From NCBI RefSeq assembly GCF_018863415.1, contig NZ_JAHKSN010000002.1:512804-576803 (forward strand): a stretch of DNA of 64,000 nucleotides, given 5' to 3'. Numbering within the stretch: the stretch's first letter is position 1; every line of letters begins with the position of its first letter. Shown one piece after another: positions 31,765 to 46,922 of this stretch. Under the pieces are notes generated by a model. The model did not search any database, was not told the DNA's origin, and saw only the letters and a program-made list of their open reading frames with translations. This stretch comes from Deinococcus aestuarii. GTDB taxonomy: Bacteria; Deinococcota; Deinococci; Deinococcales; Deinococcaceae. The position numbers and the translations under genes were made by a program.

Positions 31765-32784
31765 TCAGGGGGGTGTCGTCTGGGCGCAGGAGTGGACGGA
31801 CGGCTTGTCCTTGAGGGCCAGGGCCCGCCTCTCCACGAGATGCCAGGACGCATAGGCCAGGGCCACCGTCACCGGAACGCTGAGCAGCAGGTTGGCGGCG
31901 GGCGTGAGGCCGAGGCCGAGGGCCACCACGATCTGCTGGACCAGCATGCCCCAGAGGTAGATTCCGTAGCTGGGATCGCCCCAGCGCCCCCAACCAGCGA
32001 GCCGCCGACTCCGAGCCACGTAGAGCACGGCGTAGAGGCCGAAGGTGCTGGCGAATGTCCGCAGGTCCTCCCCGGCGACGCCCGCGACGACGAAGAGGAG
32101 CGCCGCGAGGGCGAGGTCGCGCCGCCACGGCAGACGCGCGTTCCAGGCCTGAAGTGCCGCGCCCACGCTGAAGGCGAGAGGCAGGTAAAGCCACGGCTGC
32201 TCCTGCGCGCCCGGCACCCGCCACACGATCACGGCGAGGGCGACGGCGAGGGCCGTGACGCTCTCCCGGGTGAGCAGCCGGGCGGCCCCCAGCGCGAGCA
32301 GGGCGGCGTAGCACTCCACCTCGTATTCCAGGGTCCACAGCGGCCCGTTCACCACCTGGGGGAGTGGGTTGGTTTCGAACACGCCGGGCAGGAACCGTTG
32401 GCCCCCGGGCGGCTGATGCAGCCACAGATTCTGCCCGTAGGCCCAGGTGAGCGGACTCGACCAATACCCGAACTCCGAGCTCAGCGCCGGGCCGATCAGT
32501 CCCACGGTGACGGCCACGACCACGATCAGGGCGGGCCAGATGCGCAGGGCGCGGGCACGGGCGAACGCGGCCACGTCCGGTCGGCGCTCCCAAGACCCCA
32601 TCACCAAATAACCGCTCATCCCGAAGAACACCGTGACGGCGAGCGCCCCCAACGTCATCTGTCCGCCCGAGAGCCGGTACAGGACGTCCGGGTCGAGTTC
32701 ACCGCTCGTGACCTGCCACGCGTGGGAAGCCATCACGGCCAGGGCAGCGAGGATGCGCAGGGCGTCAAAGCTGTTCTGCCTCAC
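31765..32784 (-). CDS. Acyltransferase 3 family membrane protein (OafA/YrhL-like)
   Basis: About 339 residues from GTG 32784. Many transmembrane helices and the family motifs are present: FDALRILAALAVMASHAW at the N-terminus with the conserved His, and RARALRIWPAL (the R-x-x-R-x-x-P pattern). Such proteins move acyl groups onto extracytoplasmic carbohydrates or other acceptors. The frame continues to an ATG at 32868, which would overlap the divergent MoxR start and adds Arg-rich low-complexity sequence. The GTG has GGGAG about 9 nt upstream. Confidence 0.85.
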   Translation of the reverse strand: MRQNSFDALRILAALAVMASHAWQVTSGELDPDVLYRLSGGQMTLGALAVTVFFGMSGYLVMGSWERRPDVAAFARARALRIWPALIVVVAVTVGLIGPALSSEFGYWSSPLTWAYGQNLWLHQPPGGQRFLPGVFETNPLPQVVNGPLWTLEYEVECYAALLALGAARLLTRESVTALAVALAVIVWRVPGAQEQPWLYLPLAFSVGAALQAWNARLPWRRDLALAALLFVVAGVAGEDLRTFASTFGLYAVLYVARSRRLAGWGRWGDPSYGIYLWGMLVQQIVVALGLGLTPAANLLLSVPVTVALAYASWHLVERRALALKDKPSVHSCAQTTPP

Positions 32785-32866
32785 CCCATCAGGCTCCCGT
32801 GTTCGATCTGACCTTTTTCTTTCCCGCCTTACCCCACCCCGCCCCGAAACGCGCGAGGATAGGGGC

Positions 32867-33762
<896 letters not shown>

Positions 33763-33766
<4 letters not shown>

Positions 33767-35004
33767 CGACGGGCCCGGACGCGCCCCCCCTCCCCGCCGA
33801 CCTCCCGGCGCGGGTGGTCGCCTTCGCGGCGCGGCTCAGGGCGGCCCACGGCTTCCTGATCGGGCCCGGCGAGGTGACGGACGCGCTGCGGGCCCTCGGG
33901 GCGGTGGACGTGCTGCGGCTGCGCGAGGTGCGCGACGCGCTGCGGCTGGTCCTCACCGCGAGCCCGGCCCAGGCGCCCGTCTTCGACGCCGAGTTCGAGG
34001 CCTTCTTCCGGCCCCGTACCGGGCCACCCCCGCCCGAGCTGCCGCCCCTGTTGCCGCAGACGGAGGCGCCTCCGCCGCCGCAGAAGGTCTCGGGGGAGGC
34101 GGGAGAGCCGCGCCCGGTGCCCGGCGAGTCGCGGGCCGAGGACTCGCCGGAGGAGGGGGAGGATCAGCCCCTCCAGGGCCGCACCCCCCCGCGCGAGACG
34201 GAGGGCGAGCCCGACGACCCGGCGGACCCGCCCCGGCTGCTCCAGGCCCGCCTCAGCCCCCACGCGGGCGAGGGGGGGCGGGTGGAGGCGGGAGGGGACG
34301 ACCTGCCGGAGCTGCTGCGGGCGGCGGGCGCCCTGGTGCGGGCGGTGGAGCTGGGGCGGGCCCGGCGGCGGGTGCCCATGTTGCGGGGCACGCGGCTCGA
34401 CGCCCGGCGCACCCTGCGGGCCTCGGCGCGCACGGCGGGCGACCCGGCGCGGCTGCGCTGGCTGGGCCGTCCGCGCCGGGCTCCCCGCTTCCTGATTGTG
34501 CTCGACGGCAGCCGCAGCATGGGCCGGGGGGCCACGCTGCTGCTGCGTTTCGCCCACGCCCTGCACCTGCGGGCGCGTCGGGTGGAGGTCTACGCCTTCA
34601 GCACGGCGCTGACCCGCCTGACCCCCACCCTGCGCGGCGCCCCCCCCGGCGAGGCGCTGAGGCTCCCCGACCTCGGCGACGCCTGGGGCGGCGGCACCCG
34701 AATCGGGGAGAGTCTGCTGCGGCTCGCCCGCGACGAGCGCGCCCGCGTGACCCGCGACACCGTGGTCCTGATCCTCAGCGACGGTCTCGACACGGGTGAC
34801 CCGGAGGTGCTGGCCCGCGCCCTGCGGGACCTCGGCCACCGGGCGGGCCTGCTCGCGTGGCTCTCGCCCCTCGCCGCCACGCCCGGCTACCAGCCGGTGC
34901 AGCGCGCGGTCCAGGCGGCCCTGCCCCACCTCGACGCCTTCCTGCCCGCCGCGAGTGTGGGCGACCTGCACGCCCTGGCGCGGAGCCTGCGGGGACGGTG
35001 GTAG
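33763..35004 (+). CDS. VWA-domain protein (CoxE-like)
   Basis: 413 residues from a GTG overlapping the MoxR stop. Residues 1-90 are helical. Residues 90-165 are a long acidic Pro/Glu-rich linker. Residues ~240-410 form a von Willebrand A domain with an intact MIDAS pattern (LIVLDGSRSMGRG as DxSxS, a downstream Thr in GGGTRIGE and the Asp in ILSDGLDTG). CoxE-type proteins work with CoxD in molybdenum-hydroxylase maturation. No CODH or xanthine dehydrogenase subunits follow in the window. Confidence 0.9.
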
Positions 35005-35225
35005 GGGGAGCGGTCAGGTCAGAGGGAACGCTCAATCAGGTTCTGCACGCGGAGCTGGAATGGCCTCTCTGGCTTTGAGTTCTCCAATATCCAGTACAGG
35101 AAGTAGGAGTGACGCGGGCCTCCACCCCATCGAGGGGAGGTGTGGCGCTCCTTGACCACCCCTCTCTGGCAGCCAAAAGGAGACGCCCCAGCCCTGCCGC
35201 CGGGACGTCCTCTCTCCTGTGCCGC

Positions 35226-35435
35226 TCAGAACCAGCGCCGCTTGGTGCCCGTCCGCTTGCCCAGCCGCCGCTCGGCCTGACCGAGCAGGAAGTCGAAGGC
35301 GCGGTCGCGTTTGCTGAGCTTGGTGTACTTGCCGCGCCTGGCCTGCTGGTTGCGGCGCATCAGCCCGATGAGTTCGGCGGCGAGGGGGGCGTAGACCATC
35401 CATTTGCTGACCTTGCCGGTCTTGCGAGTCTTCAT
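35226..35435 (-). CDS. Small basic hypothetical protein
   Basis: 69 residues, rich in Arg and Lys (MKTRKTGKVSKWMVYAPLAA at the N-terminus, RLGKRTGTKRRWF at the end), with a short hydrophobic stretch in between. A membrane-associated or nucleic-acid-binding role is possible; no family is recognised. CGTAAT lies 7 nt before the ATG at 35435, which argues for this start rather than the longer frame to 35525. Confidence 0.6.
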   Translation of the reverse strand: MKTRKTGKVSKWMVYAPLAAELIGLMRRNQQARRGKYTKLSKRDRAFDFLLGQAERRLGKRTGTKRRWF

Positions 35436-35540
35436 ACCTCCCATTACGCGGCACGAAGAGGAAAAGTTGCTGAGTGCGGCCGGGAACGCGTTCACGGTCC
35501 CGCGGCGCCCGTCCCGGCGCCCCACGGCCTACACTGGGGC

Positions 35541-36719
<1,179 letters not shown>

Positions 36720-36723
36720 GGCC

Positions 36724-37145
<422 letters not shown>

Positions 37146-37149
<4 letters not shown>

Positions 37150-37532
37150 TCCCACCCGCCGCCGAGGTCGCCCTGGCGTGGGAGGAGGCCGTCAACACCC
37201 GGGACGAGGCTCGGCTGCTCGCCCTCTCGGACCCCGAGATAGAAATCGTCGGGCCACGGGGCAGCGCGTGGGGGCACGCCGTCCTGGCCGACTGGCTGGG
37301 CCGGGCGGGGCTGAGCCTGGAAACCCGCCGCCGCTTCGGTCGGGACAGCGTGATCGTCCACGGGGGGCAGGGCCGGTGGCACGACCCGGAGACCGACGCC
37401 ATAGTGGGTCAGGCCGCCCTGGCCTCGCACTACCGGGTGGAGGGCGGACAGGTCGCTTACGTGGCGCGTTACGACGACCTGCGCGCGGCCCTGGAACACG
37501 CGGGACTGGACGAAACAGACGCGCTGACCTGA
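37146..37532 (+). CDS. SnoaL/NTF2-like small protein
   Basis: 128 residues with the cone-shaped NTF2/SnoaL pattern: [20 protein letters not shown] (helix start), [20 protein letters not shown] and a β-rich C-terminal half ending [19 protein letters not shown]. Function is unknown; such folds are ligand-binding or enzymes. ATGA overlap with sufU suggests translational coupling. Confidence 0.75.
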
Positions 37533-37578
37533 GCGGAAGGCCAGCGCGTCATGGAGGGCGGCTTGAGAGGTCGGCGGC

Positions 37579-38190
<612 letters not shown>

Positions 38191-38241
38191 GGTCCGTCGC
38201 CCCCTCTCACGCCCACTTGGGGCGCGGGTTGAATGAAGCCG

Positions 38242-38247
38242 AGTGTA
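38242..38247 (-). promoter_or_regulatory. -10 element TACACT of folE
   Basis: The hexamer is in the context CTTACACTCGG, the same context as the -10 upstream of purA (39652-39657). Unlike most genes here it leaves a 5' leader of about 45 nt. Confidence 0.45.
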
Positions 38248-38282
38248 AGCGCGGCGGCGGGGCGGGGACTGTGGGGGAAGCT

Positions 38283-38346
38283 CTCAGCCGTCAGCGATCA
38301 GCTTTCAGCAGGAGGGCTGACGGCTGACCGCTGAAAGCCGACCGCT
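38283..38346. repeat. Palindromic GCTGACGGCTGA-type repeat downstream of purA
   Basis: Left arm TCAGCCGTCAGCGATCAGC and right arm GCTGACGGCTGACCGCTGA are mutually complementary around a short AGGAG-type loop. Same units as at 5432 and 39694. It lies just past the purA stop and could act as a transcript 3' end. Confidence 0.7.
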
Positions 38347-38352
38347 CTCCCC

Positions 38353-39567
<1,215 letters not shown>

Positions 39568-39619
39568 CCTGCCTCCAGCCGCGCACCCGGACTTGCCCTT
39601 CTGTGCCGCCAACAGGGGC

Positions 39620-39648
39620 AAAAAAAAGCACGGCGCGCGGCACCGTGC
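39620..39648 (-). terminator. Hairpin plus T8 between E2-like gene and purA
   Basis: On the minus strand GCACGG pairs with CCGTGC and is followed by eight T (39620-39627). It probably ends transcription from the E2-like gene. A TACACT -10 (39652-39657) lies directly upstream, so a transcript from it would begin inside the hairpin. Confidence 0.75.
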
Positions 39649-39651
39649 CCG

Positions 39652-39657
39652 AGTGTA
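39652..39657 (-). promoter_or_regulatory. -10 element TACACT upstream of purA
   Basis: It lies in a GGTTACACTCGG context, about 85 nt before the purA ATG and immediately before the terminator hairpin. Initiation about 7 nt downstream would start within the hairpin's 5' arm. Confidence 0.4.
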
Positions 39658-39693
39658 ACCCGGCGGTGCGCGGGTGGGGGGGCGAATGTCCAG

Positions 39694-39768
39694 AGAGCTG
39701 TCAGCTCTCAGCGGTCAGCCGTCAGCCAGAACGGAAGCTGACGGCTGATCGCTGAAGGCTGAAAGCTT
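39694..39768. repeat. Palindromic GCTGACGGCTGA-type repeat
   Basis: Left arm CTCTCAGCGGTCAGCCGTCAG and right arm (CTGACGGCTGATCGCTGA) are complementary around CCAGAACGG. It abuts the stop codon of the E2-like gene. This is the third copy of the family in the window. Confidence 0.7.
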
Positions 39769-41189
39769 CAGATCACCAGGATGATCGGCGCCTCCAGCGC
39801 CCCGGCCACCTCCGCGAGGAAGCGGGCGGCCCGGGTGGGGTCCACGTCGCCGCTCAGGCTCAGGGCAGCGCGGCCCCCCCGCTCACGGCCCACGCTGAGG
39901 GTCACGGTGTGCCCGAGGTGCAGGTCGTCGAGGTCGAGTTCGCCCGCGTCGGTGACGAGGAGGTCGGGGGTGCCGAAGAGGGTGTCCAGGGTGCTCAGGA
40001 CGTCCCGCAGGGAACCGGGGGCCACGGTGCGCGCCTCGCCCGCCGGGAGGTCCTGAAGGGCGACCGTGCCCAGCCCGAGGGCGGCCGCGTGACGCTGGGC
40101 GGCGCGGGCCACGAGCAGGCCGAGCGGCACGTCCTGTCCCAGGGCACCCGCGAGCTGGCGGCGCAGGTCGGCGGCGGGCGAGACGTTGACGTCCCGGCGC
40201 AGGTAGGTGCCGAAGGAGCGGGGGGCCGGGGCGGGGTCGGCGAGCTGAACGGGAGCCGACGCCTCGGCGTCCGGGAGCAGGGCCGGAGCCGGCGCGGGCT
40301 GGGCCTCCTCCACCAGGGGCTGCGCTTCGGGGGCCGCTTCCGCCTCGGGGATGGGGGCAGCCCCGGGCAACTCGGCCACGGGGGCGGGGGCGGACAGGGG
40401 GGCTTGCGCGGGCAGGTCCGGCAGCGGCAGGGCGGGGGGCTCGGGCAGACGGGGTTCGGGCGCGGCGGGCGCCTGGAACGCCGGGGTGGGCTGCGGCCCG
40501 GGAAGGACGGGCTCACGCGCGACCGGGGGCTGGACGGGCTCGGGCTGGGGTTGGGGGGCCGGGGCGGCGGGCTGGTACAGGCGTGAGAGCAGGCCGCCCA
40601 GCCCCGCCGAGAGGCCCGCGGTCGCCGCAGGGGCCGCCGTGGCCGCGACCGGGACGGGTTCGGCAGGGGCGGGCTCCGAGGGGATGGACGCGGCAACCGC
40701 GGGGAAGAACGGCTGGGAGGGCACGCTCGCGGCCACGGGCGGGGGCGGCGTCACGGGAGCGGGGGCGTTGAAATTCCAGGCCGGGGTGGGGGCCGCCGCC
40801 AGCGGGGCGGGCGCGAAGTCGGCTTGATCGTCGTCGAGTTCGAAGTCGAGGGCGTCGTCCTCCAGGGCGGGGGTGGGGGCCGGGGGGGTGGTGCGGGCCT
40901 GGGCGACGAAGGCGGTGATGTCCGAGTCCACGCCCGCGCCCCGGAGGGCGTCGGCGCTGGGAAGGCCCGGGGTGATCAGGCTGGCGGAGAGGTCCTCGCC
41001 GGTCCAGTCGGGCGGGGGGGCGTCCACCGGGGTGGCGGGGGGTTCTTCTTCCCCGCTCATGATGCGCGCGAGGTGGGCGAGGATGTCTCCTTCGACGATC
41101 AATCCGCCCCCGCCGCTGCCGCGCAGGTTCTGCCAGTCGATGCCGTTTGCTTCCGCCAGGATCTTGGCGAGCGGAGCGATTCGTTCCAT
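39768..41189 (-). CDS. E2-like protein: subunit-binding domain, long Pro/Ala linker, catalytic-site-less acyltransferase domain
   Basis: 473 residues. Residues ~3-44 (IAPLAKILAEANGIDWQNLR, then GSGGGGLIVEGDILAHL) match the peripheral-subunit-binding domain of 2-oxoacid dehydrogenase E2 proteins. Residues ~45-325 are a Pro/Ala-rich flexible linker. The rest aligns by eye with the E2 acyltransferase fold: DVNVSPAADLRRQL, LLVTDAGELDLDDLHLG and LSLSGDVDPTRAARFL. In true E2 the last segment reads LSFDHRxxDGxxAARFL, so the catalytic His and the DG are missing. There is no lipoyl domain. A structural or regulatory partner of E1/E3, not an enzyme, is inferred. GGGGGA lies upstream of the ATG. Confidence 0.8.
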   Translation of the reverse strand: MERIAPLAKILAEANGIDWQNLRGSGGGGLIVEGDILAHLARIMSGEEEPPATPVDAPPPDWTGEDLSASLITPGLPSADALRGAGVDSDITAFVAQARTTPPAPTPALEDDALDFELDDDQADFAPAPLAAAPTPAWNFNAPAPVTPPPPVAASVPSQPFFPAVAASIPSEPAPAEPVPVAATAAPAATAGLSAGLGGLLSRLYQPAAPAPQPQPEPVQPPVAREPVLPGPQPTPAFQAPAAPEPRLPEPPALPLPDLPAQAPLSAPAPVAELPGAAPIPEAEAAPEAQPLVEEAQPAPAPALLPDAEASAPVQLADPAPAPRSFGTYLRRDVNVSPAADLRRQLAGALGQDVPLGLLVARAAQRHAAALGLGTVALQDLPAGEARTVAPGSLRDVLSTLDTLFGTPDLLVTDAGELDLDDLHLGHTVTLSVGRERGGRAALSLSGDVDPTRAARFLAEVAGALEAPIILVI

Positions 41190-41454
41190 ACGTTCCCCCT
41201 TGGCCCGTGCGTCCTCCCCGTGTGGGAGGGCCGCGCCGCCCCCGGGGGCGAAGCGGGCCGGTTGCTTTCCCGCAGGGTGACGCCTCGGGCCTGACAGCCT
41301 TCTTTCAGCGGGCGTGGACCAAGGCGGCGCAGCGGGGCGGGAGAGACGCCCCTCCCGTGGTCCCGGGCGCGGTGATAGGCTCGGGGCGTTGTCGCGCGGG
41401 CCACGGGGCAACGCTTCCGGCACCACCCCGGCCCGCGCGTCTTTGGGAGCAACG

Positions 41455-43219
<1,765 letters not shown>

Positions 43220-43313
43220 GGGGGCCCGCGCCCTCCCCCTTTCGGCGGACGACGGGGCCGGAGGCGGGAAGGCAGGCTGACCCGGCCCTCCACCTGCCCC
43301 CCTCCTCCCCTTC

Positions 43314-43319
43314 TAGGAT
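43314..43319 (+). promoter_or_regulatory. -10 element TAGGAT of the DUF5693-csaB operon
   Basis: The hexamer is 7 nt before GTG 43327, implying a leaderless mRNA for the membrane protein and its coupled csaB. Confidence 0.55.
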
Positions 43320-43326
43320 GTGACCC

Positions 43327-45219
43327 GTGACCGAGCCCACCCCCACCCGCACCACCGTGATCCGCGCGGCGCCCGGCCCGCTCGCGCCGTCCTCCGACCC
43401 GCCCCCCGCCCCGCCGCCCACCCGCCACCCGCTGACGTGGCCGCTGCTGGGGGTAATCCTGCTTTCCCTGATCCCGGCGCTGATCCTCGCGTGGAACCGG
43501 GTGGCCTACGAGCAGGCGCAGAAGACGGTCGCGGTCGTGGTGGACTACCCGGCGCTCGTGGGGCAGGCGCGGCGGGTGGGGCTGGAGCCGCAGGCGCTCC
43601 TCGACCGCTACAAGGCGCTCGGCGTGAACGGGGTCGCCGTGTACGAGGACGTGATCGGGTCCCTCGCGCAGCGCGGCCAGATCTACGTGCGGCCCGGCGC
43701 CGACCTCGCCGTCGAGAACCCGGGCGCGGGGGTGAACCCGCAACTCATCTACATGCGCTCGCTCGTGCCGGGGATCGCCGAGGCGCTGCCCGCCCGCTAC
43801 ACCATCCCCACCCGGCAGGTCACGATTGACGGCCAGCGCTGGGTCGCGTGGCCGACCGACCCCAACTTCCTGCCCGCCGGGCCCAACCGTCAGCTCGTCG
43901 AGAACCTCAAGGCCCAGGGCCTCGTCCTGGTGTACCGCCCCTACGACGACGAGGCGGTGCGGCAGCCGGGGGCCGACTGGCCGGACGTGCCCTTCGTGGC
44001 CTTTACGGGAGACGAGGTGATCGGGGCGCGGGTGCCCGAGCGGCTGGAGCAGATCAACCGGCGGATGGGCGACCGTCTGCCCGCCCTGATCGAGGGCAAC
44101 CCGCAGCGCGAACTCGACACCCTGGTCGAGACGCACGGCGCCGCGCGCATGTTCGCCATGAACCCGAGCTGGCAAAACCGCCTCGGCCCCGAGGAGGTGG
44201 CGAGCAAGTACGCCCTCGCCGCCCGCGAGCGCACCCAGCGCCTGCTCTACGTCCGGCCCTTTCCCACCGTGTACGAGACGGAGGCCTTCCTCTCCCGCAC
44301 CCGCGACCTCCTCGCCCGCTCGGGGGTGAAGGTGGGCGCGCCCGTCGTGCAGCCTTTTCAGACGAACGACACCCTGCGCTGGCTGAGCCTGCTAGGACCG
44401 CTCGCCGCGCTCGTGCTGCTGGGGCTGAGCTACCCCCTGCCGCGTCTGGGGCTGATCGTCGCCGCCCTCGCCGGGCTGGGGGCGCTGGGGCTCAACGGGC
44501 TGCGGCCCTTCGAGGGCGGGGCGCTGATCGCGGCGATCACCTTCCCGGCCCTGGGGCTGGTGCTGCGGCGCTCCCGGGTCACCGACTGGTTCCTGGCGAC
44601 GGGGCTCTCGCTCGCCGGGGTGCTGTTCGTCTCCGGGCTGGGCGCCAACCGGGACAGCGTGCTGGGGCTGGAGCCCTTCCGGGGGGTGGGGCTGACGCTC
44701 GTCGCGCCCCTGGCGCTCGTGGCGCTGAGCTTCCTGCCGCGTCAGGACCTGCGCAAGACGGCGCGTGACCTCTACAGCGCGCCCGTCAAACTCGGGGACA
44801 TCGCCGTGATGGCGCTGGGGCTGGGTGTCTTCGCGCTCGTCTTCCTGCGGCGCGGGAACGCCACGGGACTGGGCGTGAGCAGCACCGAGGCGCAACTGCG
44901 CCAGGACCTCCAGGACACCATCATCCGCCCGCGCTTCAAGGAACTCGCCGGGCACCCCCTCGCCCTCGTCGGCCTGAGCGGTGTGCTGCCGGGATACTTC
45001 AGCCTGCTCTTGATCCTGGGCGGCGTGGTCGGGCAGGCGAGCATCCTCAACACCTTCTCGCACTTCCACACGCCCCTCCTGATCAGCGCCACCCGCTGCT
45101 TCATCGGGCTGGGGGTGGGGCTGATCCTCGGCTTGATCGCCATCTGGGCCGTGAGGGCCGGGCTGCGGCTGTGGACGACCTACGGCTCGCGCCGCCGGGT
45201 CGCCGAGGTGCGCGCGTGA
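43327..45219 (+). CDS. DUF5693-family polytopic membrane protein
   Basis: 630 residues. One N-terminal transmembrane helix (WPLLGVILLSLIPALILAW) is followed by a ~300-residue extracytoplasmic domain (VAVVVDYPALVGQARRVGLE and GVNGVAVYEDVIGSLAQRG are typical), then about eight helices to the C-terminus. It matches the DUF5693 architecture, a family found next to csaB in several lineages. Its partner overlaps by 4 bp, so a role in making, moving or modifying the pyruvylated wall polymer is inferred. Confidence 0.85.
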   Translation: MTEPTPTRTTVIRAAPGPLAPSSDPPPAPPPTRHPLTWPLLGVILLSLIPALILAWNRVAYEQAQKTVAVVVDYPALVGQARRVGLEPQALLDRYKALGVNGVAVYEDVIGSLAQRGQIYVRPGADLAVENPGAGVNPQLIYMRSLVPGIAEALPARYTIPTRQVTIDGQRWVAWPTDPNFLPAGPNRQLVENLKAQGLVLVYRPYDDEAVRQPGADWPDVPFVAFTGDEVIGARVPERLEQINRRMGDRLPALIEGNPQRELDTLVETHGAARMFAMNPSWQNRLGPEEVASKYALAARERTQRLLYVRPFPTVYETEAFLSRTRDLLARSGVKVGAPVVQPFQTNDTLRWLSLLGPLAALVLLGLSYPLPRLGLIVAALAGLGALGLNGLRPFEGGALIAAITFPALGLVLRRSRVTDWFLATGLSLAGVLFVSGLGANRDSVLGLEPFRGVGLTLVAPLALVALSFLPRQDLRKTARDLYSAPVKLGDIAVMALGLGVFALVFLRRGNATGLGVSSTEAQLRQDLQDTIIRPRFKELAGHPLALVGLSGVLPGYFSLLLILGGVVGQASILNTFSHFHTPLLISATRCFIGLGVGLILGLIAIWAVRAGLRLWTTYGSRRRVAEVRA

Positions 45220-46187
45220 GGGTCGCCGTCAGCGGCTATTACGGCTTCGGCAACACCGGCGACGAGGCCATCGCGCTCGCCATCACCCGCGAACTCAGGG
45301 CGCAGGGGGTGACGCCCCTGTTGCTCTCGCAGACCCCCGAGGAGACCGCCCGCACCTACGGCTGCGAGAGTGCGCCGCGCATGAATCCGGCGGGACTGCT
45401 CGGGGCGCTGGCCCGCTCGCAGGTCGTGTTTTCGGGGGGGGGCGGCCTCCTTCAGGACCGCACGAGCGCGCGCAACCTGACCTACTACCTCGGCGTGATC
45501 CGGGCGGCGCGGCTCCTCGGCAAGCGCGTGGTCGTCTTCAACCAGAGCATTGGCCCGCTGAGCGAGGCGGGGGGGAAGCGGGTGGCCGCCGCATTGAGGG
45601 GGGTGCGCGTGATCGTGCGCGACCGGGGCAGCCTCGACACCCTGCGTGCCCTGGGGGTGGAGGGGGAACTGGGGGGAGACCCGGCCCTGCTGCTCGCGCC
45701 GACGCCGGGGCTGACGCCCGACCCCGAACGGGTGATCATCGCCCCGCGCGGGGACGTGACGGACGCGACGGAGCGGTTGAAAACCGTCGCCGCCCTCCTC
45801 CGGGAAGGGGGCCGCCGCGTGACCGCCCTGAGCTTCATGCCCGATCACGACGACACGGCGGCGCGGGGCCTGGGGGCAGACGAGGTGCTGAGCACGCGGG
45901 ACCCGCAGGTGGCGCTGGACGCCATCGCCGGGTCGGGCTTCGTGGTCGGGGTGCGGCTCCACGCGGTCATCCTCGCCGCCGCCGCCGGGGTGCCCTTCGC
46001 GGGGGTGGCCTACGACCCCAAGGTGCGGGGCTTTTGCGACGACGCGGGGGCGCCGAGCCATCCCACCACCCTCGACCCGGAGACCGTGTGCAGGCAGGCC
46101 CTCTCCCGTACGGCCCCCGACCGGGACGCCGTGGCGCAGATGCGGGCGCGGGCGCGGCGAAGTTTCACGCGGGCGCTGGAGCGGTAG
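45216..46187 (+). CDS. csaB: Polysaccharide pyruvyl transferase CsaB
   Basis: 323 residues from a GTG overlapping the preceding stop. Hallmarks of the CsaB/WcaK family are VSGYYGFGNTGDEAIALAI, FSGGGGLLQDRTS, VVFNQSIGPL and VGVRLHAVILAAAAGVPFAG. It transfers pyruvate from PEP to secondary cell-wall polymer, creating the ligand for SLH domains of S-layer proteins, which Deinococcus has. The cytosolic or membrane-proximal location is inferred. Confidence 0.94.
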   Translation: MRVAVSGYYGFGNTGDEAIALAITRELRAQGVTPLLLSQTPEETARTYGCESAPRMNPAGLLGALARSQVVFSGGGGLLQDRTSARNLTYYLGVIRAARLLGKRVVVFNQSIGPLSEAGGKRVAAALRGVRVIVRDRGSLDTLRALGVEGELGGDPALLLAPTPGLTPDPERVIIAPRGDVTDATERLKTVAALLREGGRRVTALSFMPDHDDTAARGLGADEVLSTRDPQVALDAIAGSGFVVGVRLHAVILAAAAGVPFAGVAYDPKVRGFCDDAGAPSHPTTLDPETVCRQALSRTAPDRDAVAQMRARARRSFTRALER

Positions 46188-46214
46188 GGACGGTGCGGGC
46201 AAGGGGGCAGAGCC

Positions 46215-46430
46215 CCGGCCCTCTCTTGTTCTCCCTCTCCCCTGCTGGGTGACTCGGAGAGCTGCGACGCAGAGGGCCGGGGTGAGGGGGCGACCGAGTG
46301 GCTCGGCTCAGCTCAAGATGGCCTGCCGCTCATCCAGAGCGAGTCAAATGCCCTGCCCGCTCACCCCCTCTGCACGTCAGGGAGGAGTTTTGGCCTGCTG
46401 TCCTGAGCGAGGTTTCCTCCCGCACATCCT
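46215..46430. repeat. Intergenic region with degenerate CCCTCTCCC/GGGTGAGGGG repeats
   Basis: Between csaB and the convergent thioesterase gene, 240 bp hold inverted CCCTCTC / GAGGGCCGGGGTGAGGGG segments and further imperfect repeats (GCTCACCCCCTCTGC). No coding frame is convincing. It resembles dispersed intergenic repeat debris. Confidence 0.4.
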
Positions 46431-46898
46431 TCAGCCCGCCGAGTGCGTGATCACGTTGCAGGTACAGCGCGCCAGCGTCGTCGTCCGGCCCCGCTCGTCG
46501 CGCACCTCGACCGTCCAGACCATCACGCTGCGGCCCCGGTAGACGAGCGTGGCCTCGGCGGTGACCGACCCCTCGCTCACGCCGCGCACGTGGGTCCCGT
46601 TCACGTCCACGCCCACGCCCACCTGTCGCCGCACGTCGAGGTTGAGCCAGGTGCCCACGCTGGCGAGTTCTTCGGCCAAGGCGAGGCTGGCGCCGCCGTG
46701 CAGTCGTCCGGCGGGCTGGCGGTTGCCCTCGACCGGCATCCGGGCGGTCAGGCGCTCGCGGGTGGCGGTCCGCAACTCGATCCCCAGGCGGCTCCCCAGG
46801 GTGCCCGTCAGGCCGTTGAGCCCGGCGGCGATCTCCTCGGGCGTGAGGCGGTCGAGGTCCTCGGGGGTGGGCAACCGCAGGTCGGGATGCAGGGTCAT
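46431..46898 (-). CDS. PaaI-type hotdog thioesterase
   Basis: 155 residues. The hotdog core AGRLHGGASLALAEELAS matches the PaaI/YdiI branch (HGG with a following Glu or Asp), which hydrolyses aryl- or acyl-CoA. TATCCT lies 7 nt before the ATG. Substrate unknown. Confidence 0.87.
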   Translation of the reverse strand: MTLHPDLRLPTPEDLDRLTPEEIAAGLNGLTGTLGSRLGIELRTATRERLTARMPVEGNRQPAGRLHGGASLALAEELASVGTWLNLDVRRQVGVGVDVNGTHVRGVSEGSVTAEATLVYRGRSVMVWTVEVRDERGRTTTLARCTCNVITHSAG

Positions 46899-46922
46899 GG
46901 GAGGGAGGATACGGCAGCCCTC

